DNA of 64,000 bases from Neodontobutis hainanensis (lineage: Eukaryota; Chordata; Actinopteri; Gobiiformes; Odontobutidae): positions 248,001 through 312,000 of the forward strand of contig JALDNG010000078.1 in the NCBI GenBank assembly GCA_024349245.1. The letters run 5' to 3'. Each line of letters opens with the position of its first letter. Within the stretch, counting starts at the first letter, position 1. The position numbers were made by a program, and so were the translations under genes. Shown here piece after piece: positions 38,180 to 50,676 of this stretch. A model generated the notes under the pieces. It saw only the letters and a list, made by a program, of their open reading frames with translations, had not been told where the DNA came from and searched no databases.

Positions 38180-38740
38180 CCGGGCAGTTGTCCTCCCACT
38201 GGATTAAATCCCAGGTCAGTTCTTAGATTACATGATAAGGGTTGGCCTGCGTTCTTGTCTATGTCCTCGTTAATAACTATCTTGATTAATCGTGGGAGAA
38301 TGTAAGTCTTTTTGAAACGGGGCTTGAGTAATTAACTATCCACTCAGGGTCTGCCTTGAAATGAATAACTGTGATGTTTAATCAAGAATTACATCAAACA
38401 GCGGAAACGGTGTATGCATACTTGTTGAAATTGCGCCCTATCAGTTTGACACTAGGCTACGCTCACGATTATGTTTCCTTGTGGTGATGATATTGGGCAT
38501 TATGGAAATAGGCTGTAGTCCGTGCTCGGTGGTATCTGCACCTGCCTCTGAGGTAGCGCTCCTTAATTAATTGAACAGTAATTAACAGTTAAGGTCCGGA
38601 TCTAGAGAGAAAGTGAACTTGAAAGGCAAATCTAAACTAATGAGCTTCTACTTTGAAGTAATGAACTCTCTGGATTTAGGCTAATCAGAGGCTTTTGGGC
38701 TTTTCTCAAATTATCTAATTGACTGCAGGGATGTGTACAC
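38180..38740. other. Candidate conserved non-coding block
   Basis: Rich in homeodomain-type words: GATTAATC (38284-38291), TAATTAAC (38329-38336), TTAATTAATT (38563-38572) and GTAATTAAC (38578-38586). It lacks repeats and long open frames. It is the most motif-dense of the CNE-like blocks in the window. Confidence 0.32.
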
Positions 38741-40139
38741 CGTTCAGAATTTCCAACTTTCTCGACTATACTTGTATTGTAAGTTCAGTTTTTCACTCTT
38801 TATGAGTCTTATAAGGAAAGAACTCTTATTGAAAATGTCTTTATTGGTGATTTTTAACAACCTTCTTCCCCACAGGGACATAACCTCATCCATTTAAACC
38901 ATCCTTCATCTAGTGCCTCGAGGGCTGACCATAGGAACAGTGGACAGCGCTCGGGGTCTAAGCAGTGCCCTGGTCATATTCTAATTTGATTTTTCTAACA
39001 TAAATGTTGTTTTGTGGAGAGGGAATCCTGAGCATCAACAAACCCCAAGTGTGCCCCGAAGAACTTATTACTATAAGTTCTTCTGAGCAAGGTGTGGTTT
39101 GAATAATAGAAAACCAATAAGAATATTTGTGAATGCCAGGTGTGCATAGTCCATGTATGCCACACACTGTCATTTATCCTATGATACTAACCATAGCAGC
39201 TGCAGAGTCTTATTTGTTTAATATAGTTGGTAAAAGACCATGGTGTGATAGCGGGTTTAACTGCAATCTAATGAATTTTATTATGCAATTAAAACCCTTG
39301 ATTAACCCTTACTTGGTTTGTGAAAAAAAGGACAAACCACTGTGTCATGTTGGCCGTGGTTTTACACTCAACAGAGTTTTGGTGATTCGAGACAGCAAAT
39401 ATTTAAAGACCAGCTCCTGTGTGTGTTAACATTTTAAGCTTTGTGTGCACCTTAATCTTTTTTTTTCTATTCTGTAAATAAATACATATCCATTCTAATG
39501 GATTCAAATTGGATTTGAGAGCACAGTGAAAAACAGAAGCAGAATAAACAGGCTCTGGGTTCAGTTCTGACTGGAAATGGCTGTGAAGGGAAGGGATCCC
39601 AGGTGTATTTCATAGATGAGAATTCATTCAAAATGGTATAGCTTTCTGTATTAAACTTGCTCATAATATCCTTTACCCACACTACATGACAACACTCCAT
39701 AATTTAAATATGAATATATATCAAAATAATTTAAATGTATTTAGTAAAATTATCAGGGACAAATCCAGAGTACTAAAAATAAACATGAATTGATCATGAA
39801 TTCAACATTCAGAAAAATAAAGTGTTTAATGTTCTTAAATTTAATATCAGTTTTAAAAACATTTGTATTCTTTTATACTTAACTGCCTCTGTGTATTAAT
39901 CTAAAAAATGATTAGAGGAATTTTCTTGGGACTTTCTTCTTTAGACTGCTGCCTCCTGACCCAATCCCACATAAATAAAGGGATGCATGTATTGTTTTGT
40001 CGCTCACATATTCATTTTAAGAAGAAACTAATGGAATGCTTTTACCCTTGCCTTACCTTCCACGAGGTTTCTGGAGAATTGGTACGATCATTGTTGCATA
40101 ATCCCCATAAAAGACAGACTAAACAAACCCACAGAGGCA
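38741..40139. other. Gene-free stretch
   Basis: AT-rich. The half-site GGACAGCGC (REST-like) near 38943 has no second half. Nothing else recognised. Confidence 0.45.
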
Positions 40140-40790
40140 GGTGATTACATTGCCTTCTTTGGCAGAAGTAATAACAGGGAAATGAACATTGCATAAAGGC
40201 CGATGTTAAATAGTCACTCAGCAGTCACCACTTATTTTCCTTTGTGCTCGCAGATTGAAAGTGTCACCAAAAAGGCCCAGCTGTCATTTTTATTGGTAAA
40301 CATATAAAAAATAGCTTTTTTTGTGGAGCCTGAAATAGTCGCTGTACCTGACAGTAATGAAAACGCGTGGCTTTGTGACACAGGTGGTTCTCTGACCGGC
40401 CCGGCTCCAGCTGCGTCAGAGGACTGTGGGGTGGTGCGGTTATTATAGCGCAGCTGTCATTAATATCAACTGCTCTTTCTGAGCCATGCAGAGGTGATGC
40501 AGGTGGGGGTCATTACATTGCATTGCCTCTCGTCTAGCTGTCTGGGCCTCTGCTCGACACAAACACAGCCGAATAAACCAAATTGAAAATAGGTGTTGTG
40601 CCAGTCATTCTGGTCGGGCTCCGAAGGGATGTCGTAACCCCCCCTCCCCGTCTCTTTCAGCCTGCTGCCTGCTACATATGAATAACGGTTATTAGACCAG
40701 CTATCAGCATGGGGCTGTGTGGCCATTACAGCTCATGATGGCCATAAACAAAGCTGTCAGCGGGCTAACTATGGTCAGTAAATTTTAATG
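40140..40790. other. Candidate conserved non-coding block
   Basis: Repeat-free and GC-richer than its flanks. Motifs include CAGCTG (40451-40456) directly followed by CATTAAT (40458-40464), and a CCCAGCTGTCATTTTTATTGG string near 40277. Candidate enhancer. Confidence 0.28.
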
Positions 40791-43126
40791 TTCCGCTGCA
40801 ACAGGATTGGTTTGTTTAAGCTCAGGGGGCGGAGTCATTAAGTCACATCTCCTGCTTTGGTGTATGTGAAAGTTTCTATGTGGCACCTACAATATAAAAT
40901 ATAAAATTATAGATACGAAGCAGAAAAACATTCTTGTGTAATCTAGATAACATTCTTTGTCTTGGAAAAATAAGCTTGCTATAGAACCCAGTGGAAGAAG
41001 CCATTTTTGTGGCAGCTGTCAAGGTTGGACAAAATGAGCACTCCTGGGGGGGAACCACACTTACACACATTTTTGCATATAAAAAATGTACAGAACATTA
41101 ATGAACTAATTTCATTTTGTTGCCATTTTATAAAAAATAAAGTTTACCATTAAAAGTATTTTCACTGAGTTTTTCTATTGGCAACAGCATGTCCCTGCAG
41201 AGCTACCATAGCTGTTCACATGCTCAAAAAAGGAGGTGTGGAATTTCAATCTGCTCTTTAAAACCACATACATATATTTATCAGTTATCACAAACAAGGA
41301 TGGACACCAGACGAGAACACTAAACAATCATAAACCATTGACGGAGCAGTTAGAGCTAATTCAAAACACAAATAAACTTTGATTAATGTTGGACTAAGGG
41401 TCTACTATTACCTTATTTTATTGAAACATTTAGTAAAGAGTAACACATTTGTGTCATCAGTAATATTCTTCCTATAACAACTTGTCGACTGATTGTAATG
41501 TAGAGGGTTTTGTTTTTTGTTTTTTTATAAGAAACAAAGCTGGATACTTTGACAAGCCACAGTCAGACATTATTTATTTACTTAACCTGCCTGTAACCAG
41601 GAAAGCTCTTGAGATTTCATTTCTTTTCTGAAGTTCTGACCGAGAAGGCACACCGTTATGTTGCAGCAGTGACCCTGATGCTGACAAGAACAACACAGAC
41701 CGAGGTTCACTTTAAGTTTAAACAGAAACTTTTAAAGATCTCTTGTTATTAATAAAACTGTTGACCACTGAGTGAACTTCTGCTCACTGTCCTAGAGAGG
41801 CAGAAGAGACACCCGTCATATCCATACAAACATTTTACTATTTTACTAAACATTAAATTATAAAGTTGTTCAGGTAAAAGTTACATCTCGTGTCATATAA
41901 AGTATAAAGTTTGAAATGTTGGAAAATGACTAAATTCTTCTTCTCTGTTTATTGCTGTTGCACATGCAGCCTCTGGCATCACCACACAAGAGAGTTTTAT
42001 TTTAATGGGAACGACAGGAGCAACAAAAGCAGCAGTATTTCCCTATCATTTGTATGTGTGCAAGTTAGAGACAGTGAGTACGACAAAAATTCAACTTCTC
42101 GTCTGATTTATGTTTAACACTGTTGTTTATTGTTATTTTTTTAAATGCTTTGAAGCTGTGTGTGTTTCCTACCCACTCACTGACAGCACACACAGTCAGG
42201 CACTTGTCATTAACCTAAAATATCTTATTATAGCTAAATTTGTGATTTTTGAAGGATGTTGGTTGGTCTTCCATTAAAAATGTTTAGTATTCTGCTTTTG
42301 TCCCATTGCCCAGTGTGATTTTTAAGAGCACACTATTAACCTCTGTCCTGTGTTGGTAACATTTATCTACTTTATTGTCAAAACATTTTTCCAATCAAAC
42401 TCAACTGATTAACATTATCATAAGGACTCAATTTAACTTTTAATTAAGGAAGTACATTTTAGATCGACTTCCTTTAATCTCATCAAATAAATTAAAAAGC
42501 AAATGAATTGATTCAGCCTGCATCTTCCAGATTGATTGATTGTACAGTCTTTTTGCAGTCGGGACAAAAGGCGTTCTGTCCTGCTACCTGTACAAAAACC
42601 AAATGCAGAGGGTGGTCCAAGGTGTTTAGGATGCACTGATCTGATGAAAAGGGGGAAAACAGTTTTGCTGATGATGACACACGCAGTGTCTGGTACAGCT
42701 CTTGCTTAAATATACTGTAAGCTGTGATCACAACGACATCTGAGATACATGCTGCTTTCAAAAGTGCATGTCGGACGATTTCTGCAAGAGCGGAACTCGT
42801 ATACGTAACTTGTGTGTGTTCACGTCCTTGTTGGTCGGATGTTGGAGACCCGGAAATGTCTTAATGGAGTTCAATTTATTTGTTTGTGGACCAAATATGC
42901 GTTATAAGTTGTTACCATTGCCTTTATGAAATTGAAGAGAGGATGATTATTATACAGTTTATGGCAACTGTTTTTTTTTTTTTTTTTATCATATGTTAGC
43001 AAGGATAGAAACCATGTTAACAAACGATTTGACACAATGTAAATAATTTAAAAGTGAATTTTAGCGGTCCTTTAACTACAAACTCGCTGTGGAGATCTGG
43101 TTTTGTTTTGTTTTTTTGTTTTTTTT
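40791..43126. other. Gene-free stretch with homopolymer runs
   Basis: A T17 run lies at 42971-42987 and a GTTTTGTTTTG patch near 43101-43128. Small frames at 42513-42761 (minus) have no recognised motif. Confidence 0.45.
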
Positions 43127-43330
43127 TATTCATTTAGCTGACTCTTTTATCCAAAGCAACTTATATCGTGCTTCTATTCATCAGTGTTACAGCTGGAACA
43201 CCACTGAAGGCAAGAAGGGTTAGGTGTCTTGCCCGAGGACACAATGACAGTATCAACTGTGGAGAGAGCAGGAATTAAACCACCAACCTTCCAGTTGAGG
43301 GACAACCGCTCTAGCACTGAGCCAACGTTG
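43127..43330 (-). repeat. tRNA-derived SINE with LINE-type tail, minus strand
   Basis: On the minus strand the A box is TGGCTCAGTGC (43324-43314). GTAGAGCGG-like and TTGTCCCTCAACTGGAAGG strings follow, then B box GGTTTAATTCC (43281-43271). Next come TGTCCTCGGGCAAGACACC and the tail TTGCTTTGGATAAAAGAGTC with AGCTAAATGAATAA. The head matches the SINEs at 3281 and 35548, but the tail belongs to a different, also very common, fish LINE type. The window thus holds one head joined to two tails. Confidence 0.85.
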
Positions 43331-43859
43331 AATAAATCCTGACGCCAGAACTCGAGCAGTGCCTGTTTTACTTCTAGAGTTTTGATGTACCCAACTTAAT
43401 CTAACAACTTTGTTGGATGTTCACGTGCTCATCCATTTTGGAAACTTATTGAAAGCAGCATCAGTCCCACTGCCAGCATGGTTGCTCACATACACAGCAA
43501 ACCCTCCTCCCTTTATTCTCCTACTTGAGGCTTCTCTAGCTGCTCTTTTAATTGTGAATCCATTCAAATATATTTGTAAATAAAATGTTATCTTACACAC
43601 TACTGCAGGAAGAAATTTCAAGGTCGTACAACATGATGTAAAGAGATTTTTTAGGCAATGTAGAACTTAATGTTAACTTAAGACTGATTTAATGTTTCCC
43701 AAATCCCAACAATACACATTACAGTCAAAATAAAGACAAATCAGGTTAATTTAACTACAGTACAAGTACACCTATTTCCTGGCTTTGAGGGTTTTTGAGG
43801 ACATTTCTTTTTGCTGTATTTGTAAGAAAAATAAATGCCTGCATACAGTATAATTAGAC
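43331..43859. other. Gene-free stretch
   Basis: No recognised feature. Confidence 0.45.
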
Positions 43860-44260
43860 ATAATGTGTAATTAACAGCAGCCAGGAAGGTTTTCACATGT
43901 GGCTGTGATCATGAGCCTTCTGCTGAAAGAATAAAAAACTGCCACAGACACATTTACATAAAGACACGTGCTTCCATGTTTATGTGAACATCACAGTCAT
44001 GTTCACACACACTGTCAAACGTATACCAACACATCCACCCCCTTCAGCAGTTCATTGCAGGCGGAACAGCTTTACGGCCCGGAGACAGATTGGGTCGACT
44101 TGCGGTTTGCCGAGGAAGGCAGGAAACTGTATTAGTCTCCATCCCCTTACGTCAGTGGTCATAACGTTCGCCATTACTTCCCCTGCAAGATTCAATCACC
44201 TGCACACAAAGCCATGCCTCATGCACAATGAGCGGCCGGTGCTTTTTGTCAGTCATTGGG
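43860..44260. other. Candidate conserved non-coding block
   Basis: Contains GTAATTAAC (43867-43875). GC-rich non-repetitive sequence at 44030-44250 has overlapping frames but no domain. Candidate regulatory block. Confidence 0.22.
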
Positions 44261-44656
44261 CACGCTGAATTGCATATAGAGTGACTCCCTGATAGCATTG
44301 TTTCTGGCTGCCATAAAAAAATCTATTTAAGGCAAATCTAATCTTCATAATCTTCTCCCTCAGAGGTGGTGATGGGAAAGATTTCCATCCAAGTCCTGGG
44401 CGTCTGCTTGGCACTGCACGTCTGCTCGAGGATGTAGGAAATTGCGAGAAGCAGAGGATATTAAACTTTAATTCGCAAATAGTGATAAGCAAAGAATTGG
44501 TGATTTATTTAGGCATTTTGTCAAGTAAATGTACGTTGGACACAAGTATATTCATATCTTCCATCTGCGCAGCGCATGGAGAAGACTGGATGTCCCTGCA
44601 CACGTTGGGAGATATAATTTTGAATAAAGATAATTTTCCCGCTGATTAGCTGTGCC

Positions 44657-44669
44657 GTAGCCTAGCAAC
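44657..44669 (+). promoter_or_regulatory. Perfect X-box (RFX-type) site
   Basis: GTAGCCTAGCAAC fits the RFX consensus GTNRCCNRGYAAC at all 13 positions, with the two half-sites in inverted arrangement. RFX factors drive ciliary and some neural genes. The site sits in a GC-richer, repeat-free block (44560-44960). No transcription start or gene is evident beside it, so it would be an enhancer or a distal promoter site if functional. Confidence 0.5.
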
Positions 44670-47563
44670 CATGGATCTCTCCTTTTCAACGTAGTCTGTG
44701 TTGGCACTAAAGCAGCTCTGCGCATTACTCTAGGTGCGTCATTTTGTTGTGTGGAAATGAGTCTAAGGGAAAAAAAAAAGAAGGCTCTATTCCAGATCTG
44801 TGCCGGTGAATGAATTATCAACGGTATAAATCCCCCAAACAGAGAGACAGGGCTGAGACTAATGTCCACTGGCACGAGTTCTGCAGAAATGGGCAGCTTC
44901 TCAAGGATATGCTGCAACCTGGCAACGTCACTCGAGGACAGTAAATCAGTTCACAAACAGACACACTCAGCTAAGTTCATCTTTAGTTACCTAAGAAGAA
45001 CGGTGAAGGTTTGGACTGAATTTAATAACAAAAAGCTTAGGTGGAAAAGACAAGATATTAAACTAGTTGTGACAGCTGAAAACAGACACACAGCCTGTTC
45101 CTTGAAGCCTGCTGCCATGTTGATTCAATAATGCATTATAAGAGCAACAATCAAGTTTCATTCAGTTTTATCTAAAAACATCCAGTTATTGACATGTGTC
45201 TTAATTCTCTTGGCATTAAAAGCTAAATCTATCATTGAAGCTGTGATTATTGTCATGGTAGTTGATGTATTTTGGGAAATAGGGCTCCCTTTTCTCCCAT
45301 TTCAAGTCCCTATTTTCTGTTCATAACATCCCTCTAGCAGCAGTCATCTTATTTTTCACATTGAGCACAACTTCATAAAGTGGTATGAGGTTCTTGAAGT
45401 ACTGACTGCTTTTTTATATTATAACAGTAGTATAAAATAGAATGATTAGTATATATTTGTTGTAATGGGCCAGTTGTATTATTAACAGGAAGAATAATGT
45501 ACCAGATGTGTTTAAATACAAAACGAAACCAGACCAAACAGCTAATGTAAATTTCAATAATGTAACAAAATGATCAAAAGTTATAAATTTATTTTAACCC
45601 CAAAGCTAACATGTTAAACATTTCAGAGACTACTACTGGGTGCAGGGAATATTGTGTAGCTGTTAATAATTACACTTAGGAATATAAGCTGATTATCTAT
45701 TGTAGTTTTACTGAAGTAATACAAAATACTGTACATTATAATTATACAATACACATCATTATTATTAGTCTAAAGGTGATCTGCTGCTTTTTCTCTTGGG
45801 GTTGTGATTTGTTTAAAGCGGTCTTGTATCGTGTGAGGATTTGAGGCTCAGGATTATATTGCAATCTGAAAATCATTGATAGACATGGATGAGATCAAAC
45901 GAGGCTTGAAAATACTGTATTTATCTGCACAGTACATATTATAGTCCTTTCCAACAAATAAACTGCAGCGTTTAAGACATTGCCAGATAGTTCTCGACAC
46001 AATTCTGAGAGGAAATTATAATATTCAGAAAGGTCATTACACAGCAACTATGCCTGTATTATTTCTGTGGAGTAAGTGTAAAGGCTTTATTTATATGTGT
46101 AACCTTTAACACAATAGCAGTGTGTCTTTTTGTTTTGTTATTATAAACTCTACAGCGGAGAAGTGGAAAGTTTTTTTTCTAAATGAACCAAAATAATATT
46201 TCTGTTACACTCATCAAAACGAAATATATTCACTCTTCAAAAAAAAAAAAAGTCTTCAGCATGAAAAGCCCAAAGTTTTATTTCACAGTAAAATAACATT
46301 TCAAAGACTGACACTCTTTTCTGGAAAATATGGAACTTTGTATGAATTACAATGTTGTAATTAGCTTTCTTTATTACTTCAGGAAGCACTCAGTTTCATA
46401 CGAAATAGAGCATTCTGGGTAAAAGCGATTGGATGTTAACTTGCTAGTGCCTATGGTCACAGAGGTGGATCTGCCATGGATTTACAAAGTAATACATAAA
46501 TAAAATACATTGCACTGGCCTATAGAGCGTACAACTAGTGAGCTGTATGAGACTGGTCTAGATCTTTAGGGCATGGGTCGGGTCAGTGTGGGTTGTTTGT
46601 TGGACAGGCACAGTTGGACTCTCTCCAGTTTTGAATGCTAAGTAGTAACGCCAACAGCCTGTGAAGCTAACCCTTACTTCTTTCCACAATCTACATTTCC
46701 CAATCATAAAGCTAACTTGTACTGGAAACTATTTTCTCATATTTTCTCAAGATAACAAAGCTTGCTTTCTTGTGCACTTTTTTGTTACAAGTACAGTTTG
46801 ACACTTTAATCCGTGTAATCATTTTTCATCTCACATTTTCCTCCAAAATCCTGTTCTGCGGCTTCTATGATGCAATCTGTGTGTGTTGGCTTCAGTCTCT
46901 TGATCTCTGATAAAGGTTTACAGTGTTGTAATGAGAGGATGCTGTCGGGCTGCGCATTAAGGATTCACACAGACTTTATTTCCAGCACACACATTCTGCC
47001 TGAAAGCTTCAAAAACACTGCTTTGGCTCAAACTTTTAAACGCAAACCTCATTAATAACTCTTTACTTGTTGCATTTGTTTGACAGGATCTGTTCAAATT
47101 ACATTGTGTTCTTTTGAGAAAACTCAAATAACTTATTGGTATTTGTCATTTTATTTCATCAGAAAACCGTAATAACTTTTCTGTAAAACATTTCTTTCCA
47201 TTGCAGATGAGATTCTTCAGGTAATATTTGATGAGGCAGGTTGTTTATTACCTGACGCGTCACAAAAACACATAAGAATTGAAGACAATGCAACCGAAGC
47301 CATTAGATGTGTGTTGTATTTTTTAAGTGCAAGATCAAAATGTCTCTCTCTTGTGTTCCAGACTTGTCAAAACGTGGTGTCACTCCTTTTAATTAAATCC
47401 TACTGTGACATAAAAAACTAGAACAGAACAGTAGCTTCCTGTGATATCCAGCAGATTATTATTATTTTCCTTCAGAAGGCAAAAATACATAGACTCCCCA
47501 TTATAGCGTTTGGCAACCTCAAAGTCTATTTCACATAAAATTCTTTTAAAATGTTTACAAAAG
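44670..47563. other. Gene-free stretch
   Basis: AT-rich, with an A12 run near 46240-46251. Nothing coding recognised. Confidence 0.45.
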
Positions 47564-47586
47564 TTTTTTTTTTTTTTTTTTTTTTT
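47564..47586. repeat. T23 homopolymer
   Basis: This run lies 8 bp before the target duplication of the transposon at 47601. A T-run next to the insertion point may be the pre-existing target or the tail of an unseen minus-strand retroposon. Confidence 0.95.
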
Positions 47587-47594
47587 AATAGAGC

Positions 47595-47600
47595 TACACT
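47595..47600. repeat. Target-site duplication, left copy (TACACT)
   Basis: TACACT directly abuts the left inverted arm. The identical string directly abuts the right arm at 50757-50762. A 6-bp match at both exact boundaries, together with the inverted arms, supports a transposition event. Confidence 0.75.
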
Positions 47601-47680
47601 TATGGTGGCCGAGACAGCTCAACACGCTGCAAATGAAGAAAGCACCAGCAAATAAAGAAAACATCTTCATCAGTTTGACA
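47601..47680 (+). repeat. Left 80-bp terminal inverted repeat
   Basis: It pairs with 50677-50756 in reverse complement and differs only at 47603 (T versus C) and 47613 (G versus A). It contains CACGCTGCAAATGAAG, whose first part is shared with the minisatellite unit inside. Confidence 0.95.
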
Positions 47681-50331
47681 ACACGCTCGCTGCAAAAGTT
47701 CACAACACATACAAATACCAAAACACGCTCCAAAAGTTCACAACACATACAAATACAAAAACACGCTGCAAAAGTTCACAACACATACAAATACAAAAAC
47801 ACGCTCCAAAAGTTCACAACACATACAAATACAAAAACACACTCCAAAAGTTCACAACACATACAAATACAAAAACACACTCCAAAAGTTCACAACACAT
47901 ACAAATACAAAAACACACTGCAAAAGTTCACAACACATACAAATACAAAAACACACTGCAAAAGTTCACAACACATACAAATACAAAAACACACTCCAAA
48001 AGTTCACAACACATACAAATACAAAAACACACTGCAAAAGTTCACAACACATACAAATACAAAAACACACTCCAAAAGTTCACAACACATGCAAATACAA
48101 AAACACGCTCCAAAAGTTCACAACACATACAAATACAAAAACACGCTCCAAAAGTTCACAACACATACAAATACAAAAACACGCTCGCTGCAAAAGTTCA
48201 CAACACATACAAATACAAAAACACACTCCAAAAGTTCACAACACATGCAAATACAAAAACACACTGCAAAAGTTCACAACACATACAAATACAAAAACAC
48301 GCTCCAAAAGTTCACAACACATACAAATACAAAAACACACTGCAAAAGTTCACAACACATGCAAATACAAAAACACGCTCGCTGCAAAAGTTCACAACAC
48401 ATACAAATACAAAAACACGCTCCAAAAGTTCACAACACATACAAATACAAAAACACGCTCCAAAAGTTCACAACACATACAAATACAAAAACACGCTCCA
48501 AAAGTTCACAACACATACAAATACAAAAACACACTGCAAAAGTTCACAACACATGCAAATACAAAAACACACTGCAAAAGTTCACAACACATACAAATAC
48601 AAAAACACGCTCCAAAAGTTCACAACACATACAAATACAAAAACACACTCCAAAAGTTCACAACACATACAAATACAAAAACACACTCCAAAAGTTCACA
48701 ACACATGCAAATACAAAAACACGCTCGCTGCAAAAGTTCACAACACATGCAAATACAAAAACACGCTCGCTGCAAAAGTTCACAACACATACAAATACAA
48801 AAACACGCTCCAAAAGTTCACAACACATACAAATACAAAAACACGCTCCAAAAGTTCACAACACATACAAATACAAAAACACGCTCCAAAAGTTCAGAAC
48901 ACATACAAATACAAAAACACGCTCCAAAAGTTCACAACACATACAAATACAAAAACACGCTCCAAAAGTTCACAACACATACAAATACAAAAACACGCTC
49001 GCTGCAAAAGTTCACAACACATACAAATACAAAAACACACTCCAAAAGTTCACAACACATGCAAATACAAAAACACGCTCCAAAAGTTCACAACACATAC
49101 AAATACAAAAACACGCTCCAAAAGTTCACAACACATACAAATACAAAAACACGCTCCAAAAGTTCACAACACATACAAATACAAAACACGCTCGCTGCAA
49201 AAGTTCACAACACATACAAATACAAAAACACGCTCGCTGCAAAAGTTCACAACACATACAAATACAAAAACGAGCTGCAAAAGTTCACAACACATACAAA
49301 TACAAAAACACGCTCCAAAAGTTCACAACACATACAAATACAAAAACGAGCTGCAAAAGTTCAGAACACATACAAATACAAAAACGAGCTGCAAAAGTTC
49401 ACAACACATACAAATACAAAAACACACTGCAAAAGTTCACAACACATACAAATACAAAAACACGCTCGCTGCAAAAGTTCACAACACATGCAAATACAAA
49501 AACACGCTCCAAAAGTTCACAACACATACAAATACAAAAACACGCTCGCTGCAAAAGTTCACAACACATACAAATACAAAAACACGCTCCAAAAGTTCAC
49601 AACACATACAAATACAAAAACACGCTCCAAAAGTTCACAACACATACAAATACAAAAACACGCTCGCTGCAAAAGTTCACAACACATACAAATACAAAAA
49701 CACGCTCCAAAAGTTCACAACACATACAAATACAAAAACACACTGCAAAAGTTCACAACACATACAAATACAAAAACACGCTCCAAAAGTTCACAACACA
49801 TACAAATACAAAAACACGCTCGCTGCAAAAGTTCACAACACATACAAATACAAAAACACACTCCAAAAGTTCACAACACATACAAATACAAAAACACACT
49901 GCAAAAGTTCACAACACATACAAATACAAAAACACACTCCAAAAGTTCACAACACATACAAATACAAAAACACGCTGCAAAAGTTCACAACACATACAAA
50001 TACAAAAACACACTCCAAAAGTTCACAACACATACAAATACAAAAACACACTGCAAAAGTTCACAACACATACAAATACAAAAACACGCTCGCTGCAAAA
50101 GTTCACAACACATACAAATACAAAAACACACTCCAAAAGTTCACAACACATACAAATACAAAAACACACTGCAAAAGTTCACAACACATACAAATACAAA
50201 AACACACTCCAAAAGTTCACAACACATACAAATACAAAAACACGCTTGCTGCAAAAGTTCACAACACATACAAATACAAAAACGAGCTGCAAAAGTTCAC
50301 AACACATACAAATACAAAAACGCGCTGCAAA
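47681..50331 (+). repeat. Minisatellite, 38-bp unit, about 68 copies
   Basis: The unit runs ACACGCTCCAAAAG, TTCACAACACAT, ACAAATACAAAA. It is 38 bp and about 80% A+C on the plus strand (20 A, 11 C, 5 T and 2 G). Variants include CACACT or CGAGCT for CACGCT, CTGC for CTCC, and ATGCAAATAC for ATACAAATAC. About 14 units are 42 bp because they carry CGCTCGCTGC, and one near 49185 lacks an A. Variants are interspersed, which suggests ongoing unequal exchange or slippage. The unit has no plus-strand stop in any frame, so a 954-codon frame (47510-50374) and two nested ones appear. They are not genes: the protein would be a 38-residue repeat read through all three frames. Confidence 0.98.
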
Positions 50332-50676
50332 TAACACAGACCACAACGGAAATGTTTTAAGGGGACTCCTTTGAGTGACGAACCCCTACTGGGACCTGCT
50401 TATTGTTTGCTCGCCTGTCGCCAGTGTTGTTGTCACTGACATGAAAACACAATATGACAAAATGTAATTTTATTACTCATGTTAGAAAATCCTACTGATT
50501 TTTTTCTAGCGTGTTCTCATTACAAAATGTTTCACATTTAATTGTGTACTGTGTCAGATCATTTAAGCTAATAATATAAAAAGACCAGACAGTCATATGT
50601 TCAGGATGTTTAAATAAACAAAACAAAAAAACTCACCTTTCAGGTCAGTGACAGCACGTTTTTCTATTTGTATGTG
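50332..50676. other. Single-copy part of the 47601 transposon
   Basis: These 345 bp separate the array from the right arm. TGTCACTGACATGAAA at 50431-50446 is mirrored as an inverted copy with one change (TTTCAGGTCAGTGACA) at 50638-50653. The segment just inside the right arm, about 50650-50676 read on the minus strand, is ACATACAAATAGAAAAACG, a diverged single minisatellite unit in reverse orientation. No open frame of interest. Confidence 0.8.

Noticed and set aside
38938..38952. REST/NRSE-like half-site GGACAGCGC
   Set aside because: The other half-site is missing at every usual spacing.
41570..41620. Resemblance to a retroposon tail of the TTAACCAGGAAAG type
   Set aside because: Match limited to about 15-20 bp with an interruption; too weak to call.
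42971..42987. T17 run as a minus-strand retroposon tail
   Set aside because: No recognisable body on the right-hand side.
47510..50374. 954-codon open reading frame and its nested 593- and 551-codon versions
   Set aside because: They arise from a stop-free 38-bp tandem repeat read in rotating frames and start in flanking poly(T) sequence; no gene is implied.
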